Shown piece by piece: positions 31,652 to 39,165 of a DNA stretch of 39,165 nucleotides. The position numbers and the translations under genes are program-made. The notes below the pieces were generated by a model that was given only the letters and a program-made list of their open reading frames with translations, had not been told where the DNA came from and searched no databases. The stretch spans positions 1-39,165 of the forward strand of contig NZ_FOCX01000028.1 of NCBI RefSeq assembly GCF_900110215.1. Direction: 5' to 3'. Numbering within the stretch: the stretch's first letter is position 1; each line of letters opens with the position of its first letter. Source of the stretch: Halorientalis persicus (lineage in GTDB: Archaea > Halobacteriota > Halobacteria > Halobacteriales > Haloarculaceae).

Positions 31652-31673
31652 ACTCGGTGTCGTCTCACCGAGT
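31652..31673. promoter_or_regulatory. 8-bp inverted repeat in divergent promoter region
   Basis: ACTCGGTG (31652-31659) and CACCGAGT (31666-31673) with a 6-base spacer, centred in the 73 bases between the divergent DUF6884-like and GIY-YIG-like genes. Position and symmetry fit an operator for a dimeric regulator acting on both genes. Confidence 0.5.
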
Positions 31674-31714
31674 GGTGAAACTCTTTGTGCGTGAATGAGA
31701 GCAATCCTGTAAGA

Positions 31715-32443
31715 ATGACTCGTCGAGACGATCTCGACCGTTTCTATAGCTTGCTTGACGATCTAGAGCAACGAGTCGGCGGAACTCGAAAACTCAAGAA
31801 TTGCACTGGGTACATGGACTGGCCCGATCGGGGTGTCTACTTTTTCCTTGAACCGGGGGAAACACGTGCATCAACCGACCGAGCACGTGTTACTCGCGTC
31901 GGGACGCATGCTGTGTCTGAAGGAAGCAGCACCTCTCTCTGGGACAGACTGAAACAACACTACGGAACAGGCAGCGGGAGTTCCAACCATCCTCACGGAG
32001 GTGCTCACCGCGGCTCTGTGTATCGCAAGCGCGTCGGGGAGGCGATTATCGAGAAACACGAACTCCAAGACGACTACCCCGACTGGGACAAACGCTGGTC
32101 GAGCATTAACCGCGAGCGGTCAGTGGTCCGTGACGAGGAGTACATCCTCGAACGACGTGTGAGCACCTACATCCGAGAACAGCCGTTCCTCTGGGTGAAC
32201 CTCGACGACAAACCGAGTGCCGACAGTAACCGAGCAACCCTTGAACAGAACGCTATCGCTCTCCTCAGCAATTTCGGTAAGCGTCCAATTGACCAACGAG
32301 GAGATGAGTGGCTCGGTCGGTACAGTCAGAGTCGAGAGATTCGGGAATCTGGTCTTTGGAACGTGAATCACGTTGAGGAGAACTATGAGGAGGAGTTCTT
32401 GGAGCTATTGGAACAGGCGCTCAACAACACAACGCCACTATGA
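31715..32443 (+). CDS. GIY-YIG nuclease-like protein
   Basis: 242 residues from ATG at 31715 (MTRRDDLDRFYSLLDDL); a TTG at 31685 would add ten residues. RGVYFFLEPGE followed by RVTRVGTHAV is the GIY...YIG pair in variant form. SLWDRLKQHYG places the catalytic Arg (WDRL) after the second strand, and a Glu occurs in GEAIIEKHE. An insertion rich in His/Gly (NHPHGGAHRGSVYRKR) lies in between. Such proteins cleave DNA, and in defence islands may act with a modification reader. It is divergent from the DUF6884-like gene, suggesting joint control. Confidence 0.65.
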   Translation: MTRRDDLDRFYSLLDDLEQRVGGTRKLKNCTGYMDWPDRGVYFFLEPGETRASTDRARVTRVGTHAVSEGSSTSLWDRLKQHYGTGSGSSNHPHGGAHRGSVYRKRVGEAIIEKHELQDDYPDWDKRWSSINRERSVVRDEEYILERRVSTYIREQPFLWVNLDDKPSADSNRATLEQNAIALLSNFGKRPIDQRGDEWLGRYSQSREIRESGLWNVNHVEENYEEEFLELLEQALNNTTPL

Positions 32444-32617
32444 CCTCTGGTCGAGCATTACTATGCTGCCAAATGGTCGCTAAATACCGTTACTGAACAA
32501 AACAGATCTCTGCAATTCCGGACGACGAGTCCCATTCTCAGAGACAAGCCAACAGTTGAATCTCCATGTCCATCATCGGCAATACAAGCGTGCTTTGTCC
32601 AACAGTACTGAAACGAA

Positions 32618-32634
32618 CGCCATCTAAAATGGCG
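32618..32634. repeat. Short hairpin upstream of mcrB
   Basis: CGCCAT (32618-32623), loop CTAAA, ATGGCG (32629-32634), 65 bases before the mcrB start in a 255-base gap. TTTATCC near 32653 is a possible TATA element. The hairpin could be an operator; the rest of the gap shows nothing recognisable. Confidence 0.35.
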
Positions 32635-32698
32635 CTGAGGGTAATGATACAGGTTTATCCGGAAAGTTTTCCCGCCTGCCCTTCGCGACCGAATGTAG

Positions 32699-35600
32699 AT
32701 GACAACTCGATATGCGGATACTACTCTGGATATCGATGCTGATCGCTGGTACTACACGAAATTCAGTGTCAAGCGGTATCGCCAGGCAGTGGAGTGGGAG
32801 AGTGTCAAAGAAACCTTCGACCGGACTGCAGAGGCTGTCCGGGCCCTTCTGGAGGCGTACCAATCGGAAGGCGTGTTTGGGGATGCAGAGCTCACAGCAC
32901 TCAAGTCGACGACTCTGACCTCCTCAGCTATCGGTGGGGAGGCAACTCAGGCTCAGTACTTCGAAACTGATGGCTCCGAAGAGGAGCTGGAACGCGCAGC
33001 AAACCTGGTATCGGACAATACTGGAATTGTTGGTGGCATCCCTTACGATGCTTCAGTCAAGGGGACGTCTGCAGAGACGCTACTCGATATTTTTGAGATA
33101 CTTCTCGATGAAGAGGCAGACCCAGATACAGTCGATTCGGCAGCGAAGCGCCTCCTCGATCTCGATCTAGATAACGTCGGCGGGGCAACGCTCACGGCCC
33201 TCCTCTGTCTGCTCCGTCCGACGCGATTCCCAATCGTCAACCAGCAGACTGAGAAGGTGTTCGATGCCTGTTTCGACATCCGCCTCTCGGCCAGTACCGA
33301 AGAATATCTCGACAGTACCGCGCAGTTTCACACGATTCGCGAAGAGTTCGGATTCGATTCCCATCTCCGACAGCTGGACTATTTCTGTTACTGGGTACGA
33401 GCGGAGGTCAGTCCAGAGAATTCACCGCTCCCAGAGAACTTCGACGACCGGACAGTCTGGCAGATCAATGCAGGGCGGTCCAATGTTGAGAAACCCGAAC
33501 CGGAGCGGCTCTGGCCCGTATGGCAGGAACTGGGAATCTGCTCTATCGGCTGGGATACAGGCCCACTCGACGAATTCTCGGGAGCAGAACTCGAAACTGC
33601 CGCCGAGCAGTGGGATGGAGACGAAGTCGGTGACTACCTCCGGCGGTTCGGCAAGGAGATGCAGCCCGGACAGCTAGTCATCGCGAAGGACGGGAGCGAC
33701 ATTCTCGGTATCGGTGTGACCAAACAGGGTGGATATCACTACTGCCCGGAGGTCATCGACGAGCGGGTCGAGGGGCCGGATACCGGACATGTTCACGCTT
33801 GGCCGGTGGAATGGGGGGTGGTTCCCGAATCAGAGTTCGATCGAGACGTCAGTAATTGGGGACTCGAGACCGGACTTTCTGCACGAAAGACGCTCATCGG
33901 GACCGAGGCATTCGAGGGCATCCGCTGGCAGTTAGCTGAGCGTGACCCGGACCTGATTCCGGCATTAGGCGCCCTCGAGGAGACGGTAACCGACCCACCA
34001 GTAGCAACCCTACCAGACGACTGCCAGGCTACAGACCAGTCCCCAAGTGGTTGCTTTATTCTCCAAACAGGGGATGACAAGTGGGAAGACGACCTGACGT
34101 CGCAGTATCATTTCAAGCTGGGCAATCCCGGGACCCGACTCCTCTGGGAAGCCGAGACGGCTCGTGTGGTCTATCTCGAAGACGGCGATCTTTATGCGAC
34201 GGCGCGAGTCACAGACATCGAGCGCGAGGAACGCGACGATGAGATCCACTGCTTTGCGTCTATCGAGGATTATGAGGAGATTCATCCAGTCGCTGTGAAC
34301 GACATCCGGGGCGAACTCGAAACGTCGTTTTCCTTACAACACTCAATCATTGAGATCTCGGACGCCGATTTTCAGACCATCGTTACCCGAGGGACCAAGA
34401 CCCATTATTTCTGGATCAATTCCGCGTCCGAGGACTGGTATCATGAAGGCGGTGAGGCGTTCTACACGAGGAATACGAACGCCGGAACGCAACGCCGGAA
34501 CCAGTCGGTCTACGAACGGGCTCGACCAGGCGACGAGATTCTGATTTATCGGAATGCTCCCGCTCAGGCCATCGTCGGTCGAGGTCACGTCACTGAAGGA
34601 CTGCACGAGGAGGTGCCCAACGATGGAGACGAGCCCGTCGAAGGCATCACTCTCGCCTGGGATGAGACATTAGACGGGGTCGACTGGAGTCGCCTGCAGA
34701 CCGTGCCGGAGCTTGAGGATAGCCCGGTACTGGAGTCAGACAATAGTTACGTCATCACTGAACTCAGCGAACAGGAGTACAACACCATCCTGGAGCTGGC
34801 TCGAGGCCGTGAACGAAAATACTACTGGGCAACTGCCAATCAAGATCTCTGGGACCTCGACGGCGTGGAACCTGGAGAAGAGATATTCTATACAGCTTAC
34901 AACGAGGCCGGACGAAAGCGACGCCTCTTCGAATCATATGAAACCGCCCGGTCGGGGGACCGGGTGTTGTTCTATCACTCCTCGCCGGTACAGCAGATCG
35001 TCGGTGAGGGTGTCGTGGTCGAGGGGCTCCATGAGGAAGAACCGGAATTCCGCGACGAGCCAGTCGAGGGGCTCACGCTCCGATTCGAGAACTCACTGGC
35101 ACCTATCTCCTGGGAAACCATAACCGACATCGAAGAGTTAGAAGACTCTCGGGTACTCCGGAACAACGCGCGAGGGGCCTTGTTCCCGCTGTCGGAAACG
35201 CAATTCAAGGCGATTCAGTCGACTGGCGATATCGACACGCAAATCGAAGGGCTTCGAGACCGCCTCTCGCCCCCAACGATGGCGATTAAGTTCCCGGAGG
35301 GGCTCTACTTCGAATCTAAGGCAGAACTCAAGCGCCAAATCGAAGCCTCATTGAATTCCGGGCAGCACATCATCTTCACCGGGCCGCCCGGGACGGGGAA
35401 GACCAAGCTGGCCAAACACATCTGCAAGCAGGTTGTCGACAAACACGGCGATATCGTCGATGGCCACCGCTTCACCACTGCCACCGCCGAATGGACGACC
35501 TTTGATACGATTGGTGGTTATGTCCCGAACCGATCGGCTGAAGGTGACGAACTCGTTTTCCAGCCACGTATCTTTCTGGACTGCTTCCGGAAGGACGGCG

Positions 35601-36367
35601 CCATCCGCAACGAGTGGCTTGTCATCGACGAGATCAACCGCTCAGATATCGACAAAGCCTTCGGTCAGCTGTTTTCGGTCCTCTCAGGTGATTCGGTCCA
35701 GCTCCCCTACGAGCGAGAGTCGCCTATCGAGATCGCCTCGCTTGATAGTAGTGACGCAGAAAATGACGCCCGTCTGGAATCGATCATCACTGATCCGGAT
35801 ACGTTCCCGGTGACCCCGTCGTGGCGGCTACTTGCAACGATGAACACCTACGACAAGACCTCGCTCTATGAACTCTCCTATGCGTTTATGCGTCGCTTCA
35901 ACTTCATACACGTCGGCGTTCCCCCACTGGCCGAGGATGGGGAAGTTCGCGTCTCGCTTCTTGATCCCGAGTCCGACGAAAACTATGCAGCGGGATGGAT
36001 TGCCGAGGACGAGACTCTCCGGGAACCACTGGAAGCGAGTTACAAACAGCTAGCCGTGGTCTGGTACAAGGTTAATAACCACCAGACAATCGGTCCGTCA
36101 ATCGTCCGGGATATCCTCGGATATCTCGCAGCGGCCGGTCCGGCAACGCTTGAGGATCCGGGGCCAGCTCTGACGGACGCGGTCATCGCGCTGGTCTTCC
36201 CACAGCTCGAAGGGATGGCACCTCAGGAGCAACGAGGTCTTGTCGACGCGCTCACGGACGAAGACGTTCCGACCGAAGAAGGCCCAGTCGACTTAACCCT
36301 CGAGGGCGAGCGACTCGAACGGAAGGCAGAGGACTTCTTCGACCTGCCGCCACGGAGCGATGAGTAA
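32699..36367 (+). CDS. mcrB: McrB-type AAA+ restriction protein with multiple PUA/EVE-like reader domains
   Basis: 1222 residues from ATG at 32699. Residues 1-240 are helical, with a helix-hairpin-helix-like LDLDNVGGATLTALLCLLRP. Residues about 250-415 form a PUA-like domain starting VWQINAGRSN. About 450-560 is another (GCFILQTGDDKWEDD...YHFKLGN). Two clearly duplicated EVE-type domains follow at about 567-700 and 705-865: both contain ARxGD...Y, QxIVGxG, VxEGLHEE and EPVEG. The AAA+ domain has Walker A GPPGTGKT (895-902), Walker B LVIDEINRSD (D977, E978) and the McrB signature MNTYDKTS...FMRRFNF. Type IV McrB proteins translocate DNA bearing modified bases to activate McrC. Four reader-like domains in one chain is unusually rich. 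The gene overlaps mcrC by eight bases. Confidence 0.88.
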   Translation: MTTRYADTTLDIDADRWYYTKFSVKRYRQAVEWESVKETFDRTAEAVRALLEAYQSEGVFGDAELTALKSTTLTSSAIGGEATQAQYFETDGSEEELERAANLVSDNTGIVGGIPYDASVKGTSAETLLDIFEILLDEEADPDTVDSAAKRLLDLDLDNVGGATLTALLCLLRPTRFPIVNQQTEKVFDACFDIRLSASTEEYLDSTAQFHTIREEFGFDSHLRQLDYFCYWVRAEVSPENSPLPENFDDRTVWQINAGRSNVEKPEPERLWPVWQELGICSIGWDTGPLDEFSGAELETAAEQWDGDEVGDYLRRFGKEMQPGQLVIAKDGSDILGIGVTKQGGYHYCPEVIDERVEGPDTGHVHAWPVEWGVVPESEFDRDVSNWGLETGLSARKTLIGTEAFEGIRWQLAERDPDLIPALGALEETVTDPPVATLPDDCQATDQSPSGCFILQTGDDKWEDDLTSQYHFKLGNPGTRLLWEAETARVVYLEDGDLYATARVTDIEREERDDEIHCFASIEDYEEIHPVAVNDIRGELETSFSLQHSIIEISDADFQTIVTRGTKTHYFWINSASEDWYHEGGEAFYTRNTNAGTQRRNQSVYERARPGDEILIYRNAPAQAIVGRGHVTEGLHEEVPNDGDEPVEGITLAWDETLDGVDWSRLQTVPELEDSPVLESDNSYVITELSEQEYNTILELARGRERKYYWATANQDLWDLDGVEPGEEIFYTAYNEAGRKRRLFESYETARSGDRVLFYHSSPVQQIVGEGVVVEGLHEEEPEFRDEPVEGLTLRFENSLAPISWETITDIEELEDSRVLRNNARGALFPLSETQFKAIQSTGDIDTQIEGLRDRLSPPTMAIKFPEGLYFESKAELKRQIEASLNSGQHIIFTGPPGTGKTKLAKHICKQVVDKHGDIVDGHRFTTATAEWTTFDTIGGYVPNRSAEGDELVFQPRIFLDCFRKDGAIRNEWLVIDEINRSDIDKAFGQLFSVLSGDSVQLPYERESPIEIASLDSSDAENDARLESIITDPDTFPVTPSWRLLATMNTYDKTSLYELSYAFMRRFNFIHVGVPPLAEDGEVRVSLLDPESDENYAAGWIAEDETLREPLEASYKQLAVVWYKVNNHQTIGPSIVRDILGYLAAAGPATLEDPGPALTDAVIALVFPQLEGMAPQEQRGLVDALTDEDVPTEEGPVDLTLEGERLERKAEDFFDLPPRSDE

Positions 36368-37688
36368 GCTCAGTCGAGCGGCCTTGACAGATGCCGTCCA
36401 AGAGGAATTGATCACCTATCTCCGGAACGGGACCATCAACGAGCGATCAGTCACCCGGGCGCTCGATATCTCGGGGTTAGGGATCGAGAACCTCAATCGG
36501 CTCAAACGCATCCACTTCTGCCTTAGCGACGATATCGTCGAGTTCGTTGAAGCCCTCCAGGGACGGCTCCGCCGAGTCAAGACCGCCAATCAGCGCGAGC
36601 GAGAGGTCACGCAGGGTGAGGTGCGCGGCGGCATCGACTGGCAGGCGACGACCAGGCTTCGGTATTCCGAGGCTGCGGGCGACCGAACTCAATTTGCCTG
36701 CAAGACACCGTATACCGAGTACGATATCCCGGAAAATCTCGTTCTGAAGAAACTACTCTGGGTTATTCACTCGACAGTCCAGGATGACCTGTCGAATATC
36801 GACTATGAGTGGCGGACGAATGCTTGGCCGACCGAGCGCATCACCAAATTCGATCGAATCTACGCCAGAAATGTCCATCTCAACCGCATCCGTGACGGGG
36901 ACAATATCGAGATCAACCGACGGATGCTCAATACGGCTCGGACAGCCCGCCAGTCACTATATACCGACGCCTACACCTACTACGATCGATACCGCCGGTT
37001 GTTGGCCGGGGCCTATGATGACGATGATATCTCCGAGTTGCTATCGGACACTCTCGTCGTCCCGGAGCGCTTGCCGCGGCTGTTCGAACTGTTCTGCATT
37101 TTCCGACTTCTCAGAGGGTTCAGCGACGAGGGGTTCCGACTGCATCCGATTGAGTCTGGGTCAAACCCGCTCGCGACACTAGAGGGCGACCAGCACACGG
37201 TCGATGTGTACCACGACCGAAGTGGGGAACTCTCCTTCCACGTTCCACTCTCTGAACTGGATGGAGTCGAGGAGGACTACGTCGAACGTATCCGGCACAT
37301 CCAGCGCCGTCATGAAGAACTGGTAGATGCTTTTCTTGGGGACGATACGCGGCATTCGCTGTTCAGTGGACGCCCCGATATCGTTTTCGAGGTGTATGAT
37401 TCCCCTCGGCGAGAGATACCGGTATCGGTCATCTTAGCCGAAATAAAATATAGTGACAGTCCACAGACGTTCAAGAGCGGTCTAGAGGAACTGCTGGAGT
37501 ACATCGAGTTCGCCCAGCAGGATGGTTATCTTACCGACCAGGATATCGAGATTCGGGGGCTACTCATCACCGACGGGGTTGAGTCGAACATGGTTGCCCC
37601 GCTCGATGGGCACATCGCGCATCTCTCGGCTGCTGATCTAACAGCTGAGAGATTCTCAACGCACTGGATACCAGAGAGGCTTCGATAG
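36360..37688 (+). CDS. mcrC: McrC-type PD-(D/E)xK nuclease subunit
   Basis: 442 residues from ATG at 36360, overlapping mcrB. The N-terminal two thirds are helical and basic (FVEALQGRLRRVKTANQRER, LNRIRDGDNIEINRRM), the usual McrC region that contacts McrB. The nuclease core is GRPDIVFEVYDSP (Asp at about 340), then VILAEIKYSDSP (E360-I-K362), a canonical D...ExK site, followed by LEELLEYIEFA. McrC cuts DNA when the McrB ring stalls. It differs from E. coli McrC in sequence but has the same architecture. Overlap and order with mcrB make the assignment strong. Confidence 0.85.
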   Translation: MSKLSRAALTDAVQEELITYLRNGTINERSVTRALDISGLGIENLNRLKRIHFCLSDDIVEFVEALQGRLRRVKTANQREREVTQGEVRGGIDWQATTRLRYSEAAGDRTQFACKTPYTEYDIPENLVLKKLLWVIHSTVQDDLSNIDYEWRTNAWPTERITKFDRIYARNVHLNRIRDGDNIEINRRMLNTARTARQSLYTDAYTYYDRYRRLLAGAYDDDDISELLSDTLVVPERLPRLFELFCIFRLLRGFSDEGFRLHPIESGSNPLATLEGDQHTVDVYHDRSGELSFHVPLSELDGVEEDYVERIRHIQRRHEELVDAFLGDDTRHSLFSGRPDIVFEVYDSPRREIPVSVILAEIKYSDSPQTFKSGLEELLEYIEFAQQDGYLTDQDIEIRGLLITDGVESNMVAPLDGHIAHLSAADLTAERFSTHWIPERLR

Positions 37689-37930
37689 GTCAATCGAGGT
37701 CCGCAGACCGTCCGTATTCGTGTTTGTGTTCGGCGCCATGACTGCTGGGAGCCTCGCGAGAGTTGTGTTCTGCAAGCCATAACCACGCGATTGGAAGTAT
37801 TCTCGATGATTCTATGAGCAAGAGAATGCAGTTCAGGAGTGGGCCGTTCTGTTGTAGAGTAAGAGTGCGCCGTATTCGATTCCTCACTCCGGTGAGACGG
37901 CTGTGTTGAATCGCCATATAGCGGTGGAAT

Positions 37931-38761
37931 TCACTGTTTCACAGCTCTCTTGATGTTATAGACGACACACATCAGCGCGATTTCTCGGAACTCACGGAAC
38001 CAGGAACGCGCTCGCACGGCGAAGCCGAGCGAGCGCTTCACAGCCGAGTTCACGGTCTTGGTCATCGAGCGCTGATTGTAGCGCTGTTCGTCGATTCTGG
38101 CGTTGTGCGCGTGATCATAGGGTGCGAAGACGCGATGTTTGATGAGCGGGCGAATCCCGAGGTCACGAAGGGATTCGCGGAGCGATTGCTTGTCGTATCC
38201 CTTGTCGGCGGCAAGAGACCGCAGATCGCCCGCGTTCCGGCGGGCGATCTGCGCACAGAGGTCGGCATCACTTCCTTCACGGGTGGTCGAGCAATGCACG
38301 TCAAGGACGGCTTGCGTGTCTGTATCGACGAGTTTCGTGACCTTCAGCTTCTGCACGCGGTAGCTTATTCGCTGGCAGTAGTGGCGGCTCGCTGCTGAGC
38401 GTTCGTAGAATGTCGCGTCGATCGCGCCATGTTTCGAGGGGTCGTGCAACTGCCCCGACTGGCGCAGCAGCACTCGGCAGACGCTCATACTGATCCGGTC
38501 GAACGCTTTACACAACGTGGACGGGGAGGAGAGATCGGCCGCCTCAAGGCCGATCTCCCCGGTTATTTGTGGCATCTCCTTCAGCAGATCAATCGTCATT
38601 CGGTAGGACGTGTCGAGGTAAATCGGGAGACAATGGAGGGAAACGAAGGCATAGTCGGCGAATCCGCCGCCACCTTCCGGGGCGGCGGATTCGTCTCCAT
38701 CGCCAGTAACTCTTTGAGAAATCGGGACGATTTCGCTAGTGAAGCGGGAGATTTGGGTCAT
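37931..38761 (-). CDS. IS5-family transposase (copy 1)
   Basis: 276 residues from ATG at 38761 (MTQISRFTSEIVPISQ). DDE transposase features: HGAIDATFYER with the first Asp, KVTKLVDTD, LAADKGYDKQSLRESL with the second Asp, then the Y-(2)-R-(3)-D/E like tail RYNQRSMTKTVNSAVKRSLG. The C-terminus REIALMCVVYNIKRA is typical of haloarchaeal IS5 members. The frame is intact, so it may be active. A conserved 12-bp hairpin lies within codons for about residues 25-35 (see separate entry). It is related to, but clearly distinct from, copy 2 on the other strand. Confidence 0.92.
   Translation of the reverse strand: MTQISRFTSEIVPISQRVTGDGDESAAPEGGGGFADYAFVSLHCLPIYLDTSYRMTIDLLKEMPQITGEIGLEAADLSSPSTLCKAFDRISMSVCRVLLRQSGQLHDPSKHGAIDATFYERSAASRHYCQRISYRVQKLKVTKLVDTDTQAVLDVHCSTTREGSDADLCAQIARRNAGDLRSLAADKGYDKQSLRESLRDLGIRPLIKHRVFAPYDHAHNARIDEQRYNQRSMTKTVNSAVKRSLGFAVRARSWFREFREIALMCVVYNIKRAVKQ
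38660..38692 (-). repeat. 12-bp hairpin inside IS5 transposase copy 1
   Basis: In coding direction GAATCCGCCGCC, loop CCGGAAGGT, GGCGGCGGATTC: a perfect 12-bp stem with a 9-base loop, encoding ESAAPEGGGGF. The same structure with two compensating base-pair changes is in copy 2. Confidence 0.85.
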
Positions 38762-38776
38762 AGATAACTGAAGTCT

Positions 38777-38894
38777 CCCGCTTCAACTCCTTCGATTTAG
38801 CGACCTATCCCGACGCCGTCTAGTGATTCAACGGCTCTATTGAATCACTAGACAGCGTCGGTGTAGGTCGGTAAATCAAAGGAGTTGAAGCGGG
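38777..38894. repeat. 55-bp imperfect palindrome at the junction of two IS5 elements
   Basis: Arms 38777-38831 and 38840-38894 pair at 50 of 55 positions around an 8-base centre (38832-38839). The arms are the 5' flanks (including terminal repeats) of the two head-to-head transposase genes. An 8-base centre equals the target duplication length of ISH1-group elements, which may be coincidence. Confidence 0.8.
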
Positions 38895-38909
38895 TGAGTG
38901 GTAGTTTGG

Positions 38910-39165
38910 ATGAACATCACCACCCGCTTCACCGAGGAGATGGTGTCGCTGGCAAAAAGTTATTGCGACAATCCCGATGAAGCTGCCGCCCCGGAAGGCG
39001 GCGGCAGCTTCGCAGAGTACGCGATGATTTCCCTCCACGGGCTACGGATTTTCCTCGATGAGACCTACAAGATGACCATCGACCGGCTGGAGGTGATGCG
39101 ACCAATTCTGGAGATTATTGGACTTGAGCCCGACGATCTCCCACATCCATCGACGTTGAATAAGT
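38910..39165 (+). CDS. IS5-family transposase (copy 2), N-terminal part (cut by window edge)
   Basis: An open frame from ATG at 38910 (MNITTRFTEEMVSLAKSYCD) runs off the window. It matches copy 1 throughout: RFT.E.V...., AAPEGGG.FA.YA, ISLHGLRIFLDETYKMTID and DDLPHPSTL. About half of the residues are identical, so it is a related but separate element, in opposite orientation. The catalytic core lies outside the window. The hairpin at 38979-39011 is at the same codons as in copy 1. Confidence 0.9.
   Translation, partial: MNITTRFTEEMVSLAKSYCDNPDEAAAPEGGGSFAEYAMISLHGLRIFLDETYKMTIDRLEVMRPILEIIGLEPDDLPHPSTLNK
38979..39011 (+). repeat. 12-bp hairpin inside IS5 transposase copy 2
   Basis: GAAGCTGCCGCC, loop CCGGAAGGC, GGCGGCAGCTTC: a perfect 12-bp stem with a 9-base loop, encoding EAAAPEGGGSF. 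Compared with copy 1, two stem pairs change (T-A to G-C and C-G to T-A) on both sides, so pairing is kept. Confidence 0.85.

Larger units (their letters stand above)
37899..38833 (-). mobile_element. IS5-family element (copy 1)
   Basis: A full-length element. The left end GGCTGTGTTGAATC (37899-37912) matches the terminus of the neighbouring copy 2 (GGCTCTATTGAATC at 38834-38847) in 12 of 14 bases. The other end lies in the 38825-38839 overlap with copy 2. The single ORF is the minus-strand transposase. The right boundary is ambiguous by a few bases because the two elements share GGCT at the junction. Confidence 0.7.

Noticed and set aside
37690-37917. 75-codon minus-strand frame between mcrC and the IS5 element, with a hydrophobic stretch
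   Set aside because: It might be a small membrane protein, but it overlaps the IS end, has no ribosome-binding site and no recognisable family. It is kept only as a remote possibility.

Overview
The window comes from a haloarchaeon (class Halobacteria). The evidence is high GC content, very acidic proteins rich in Asp and Glu, frequent ATGA-type gene overlaps, a Tat-dependent lipoprotein signal, haloarchaeal IS200/IS605 (IS1341-type), IS5 and IS1595 transposases, and many small zinc-finger proteins. No tRNA, rRNA or CRISPR array was recognised. Genus and replicon type (plasmid or integrated element) cannot be told from the sequence alone.

Layout. (1) 1-7400, chromosome-like: a truncated IS1595 transposase, a TIM-barrel isomerase-like gene, a metallophosphoesterase, a dual-specificity phosphatase, a SIMPL protein, and exonuclease VII large and small subunits split by a complete IS1341-type tnpB element. 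A small membrane protein with an HExxH motif follows. (2) 7500-21300, type IV secretion/conjugation-like cluster: a small RHH protein, a pilin-like two-TM protein, a large exported protein, a Tat lipoprotein, a VirB6/TrbL-like polytopic protein, a PrgI/VirB3-like protein, a VirB4 ATPase and a giant VirD4-like ATPase with a nuclease-like tail. A second tnpB element sits between the PrgI-like gene and virB4. (3) 21300-28100, replication/maintenance: an archaeo-eukaryotic primase-like protein, a non-coding block with direct and inverted repeats (candidate origin), four small genes, an RHH/PIN toxin-antitoxin pair with a perfect palindromic operator, a 600-base GC-rich block with four strong inverted repeats, and an OB-fold RPA-like protein. 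(4) 28118-37688, defence island: a minus-strand run of KwaA and KwaB (Kiwa), a 38-residue zinc ribbon, an EVE-domain protein and a PD-(D/E)xK nuclease; a DUF6884-like/GIY-YIG divergent pair; and a McrB with several PUA/EVE-like reader domains followed by McrC. (5) 37899-39165: two related but different IS5-family elements, head to head.

How it fits together: region 2 plus region 3 look like the transfer and replication backbone of a conjugative or integrative element, and region 4 like its defence cargo. The most promising unusual system is the compact Kiwa + EVE + nuclease gene run, beside a multi-reader EVE-McrBC system. The most unusual nucleic-acid signal is a 12-bp hairpin that covaries between the two IS5 transposase genes.
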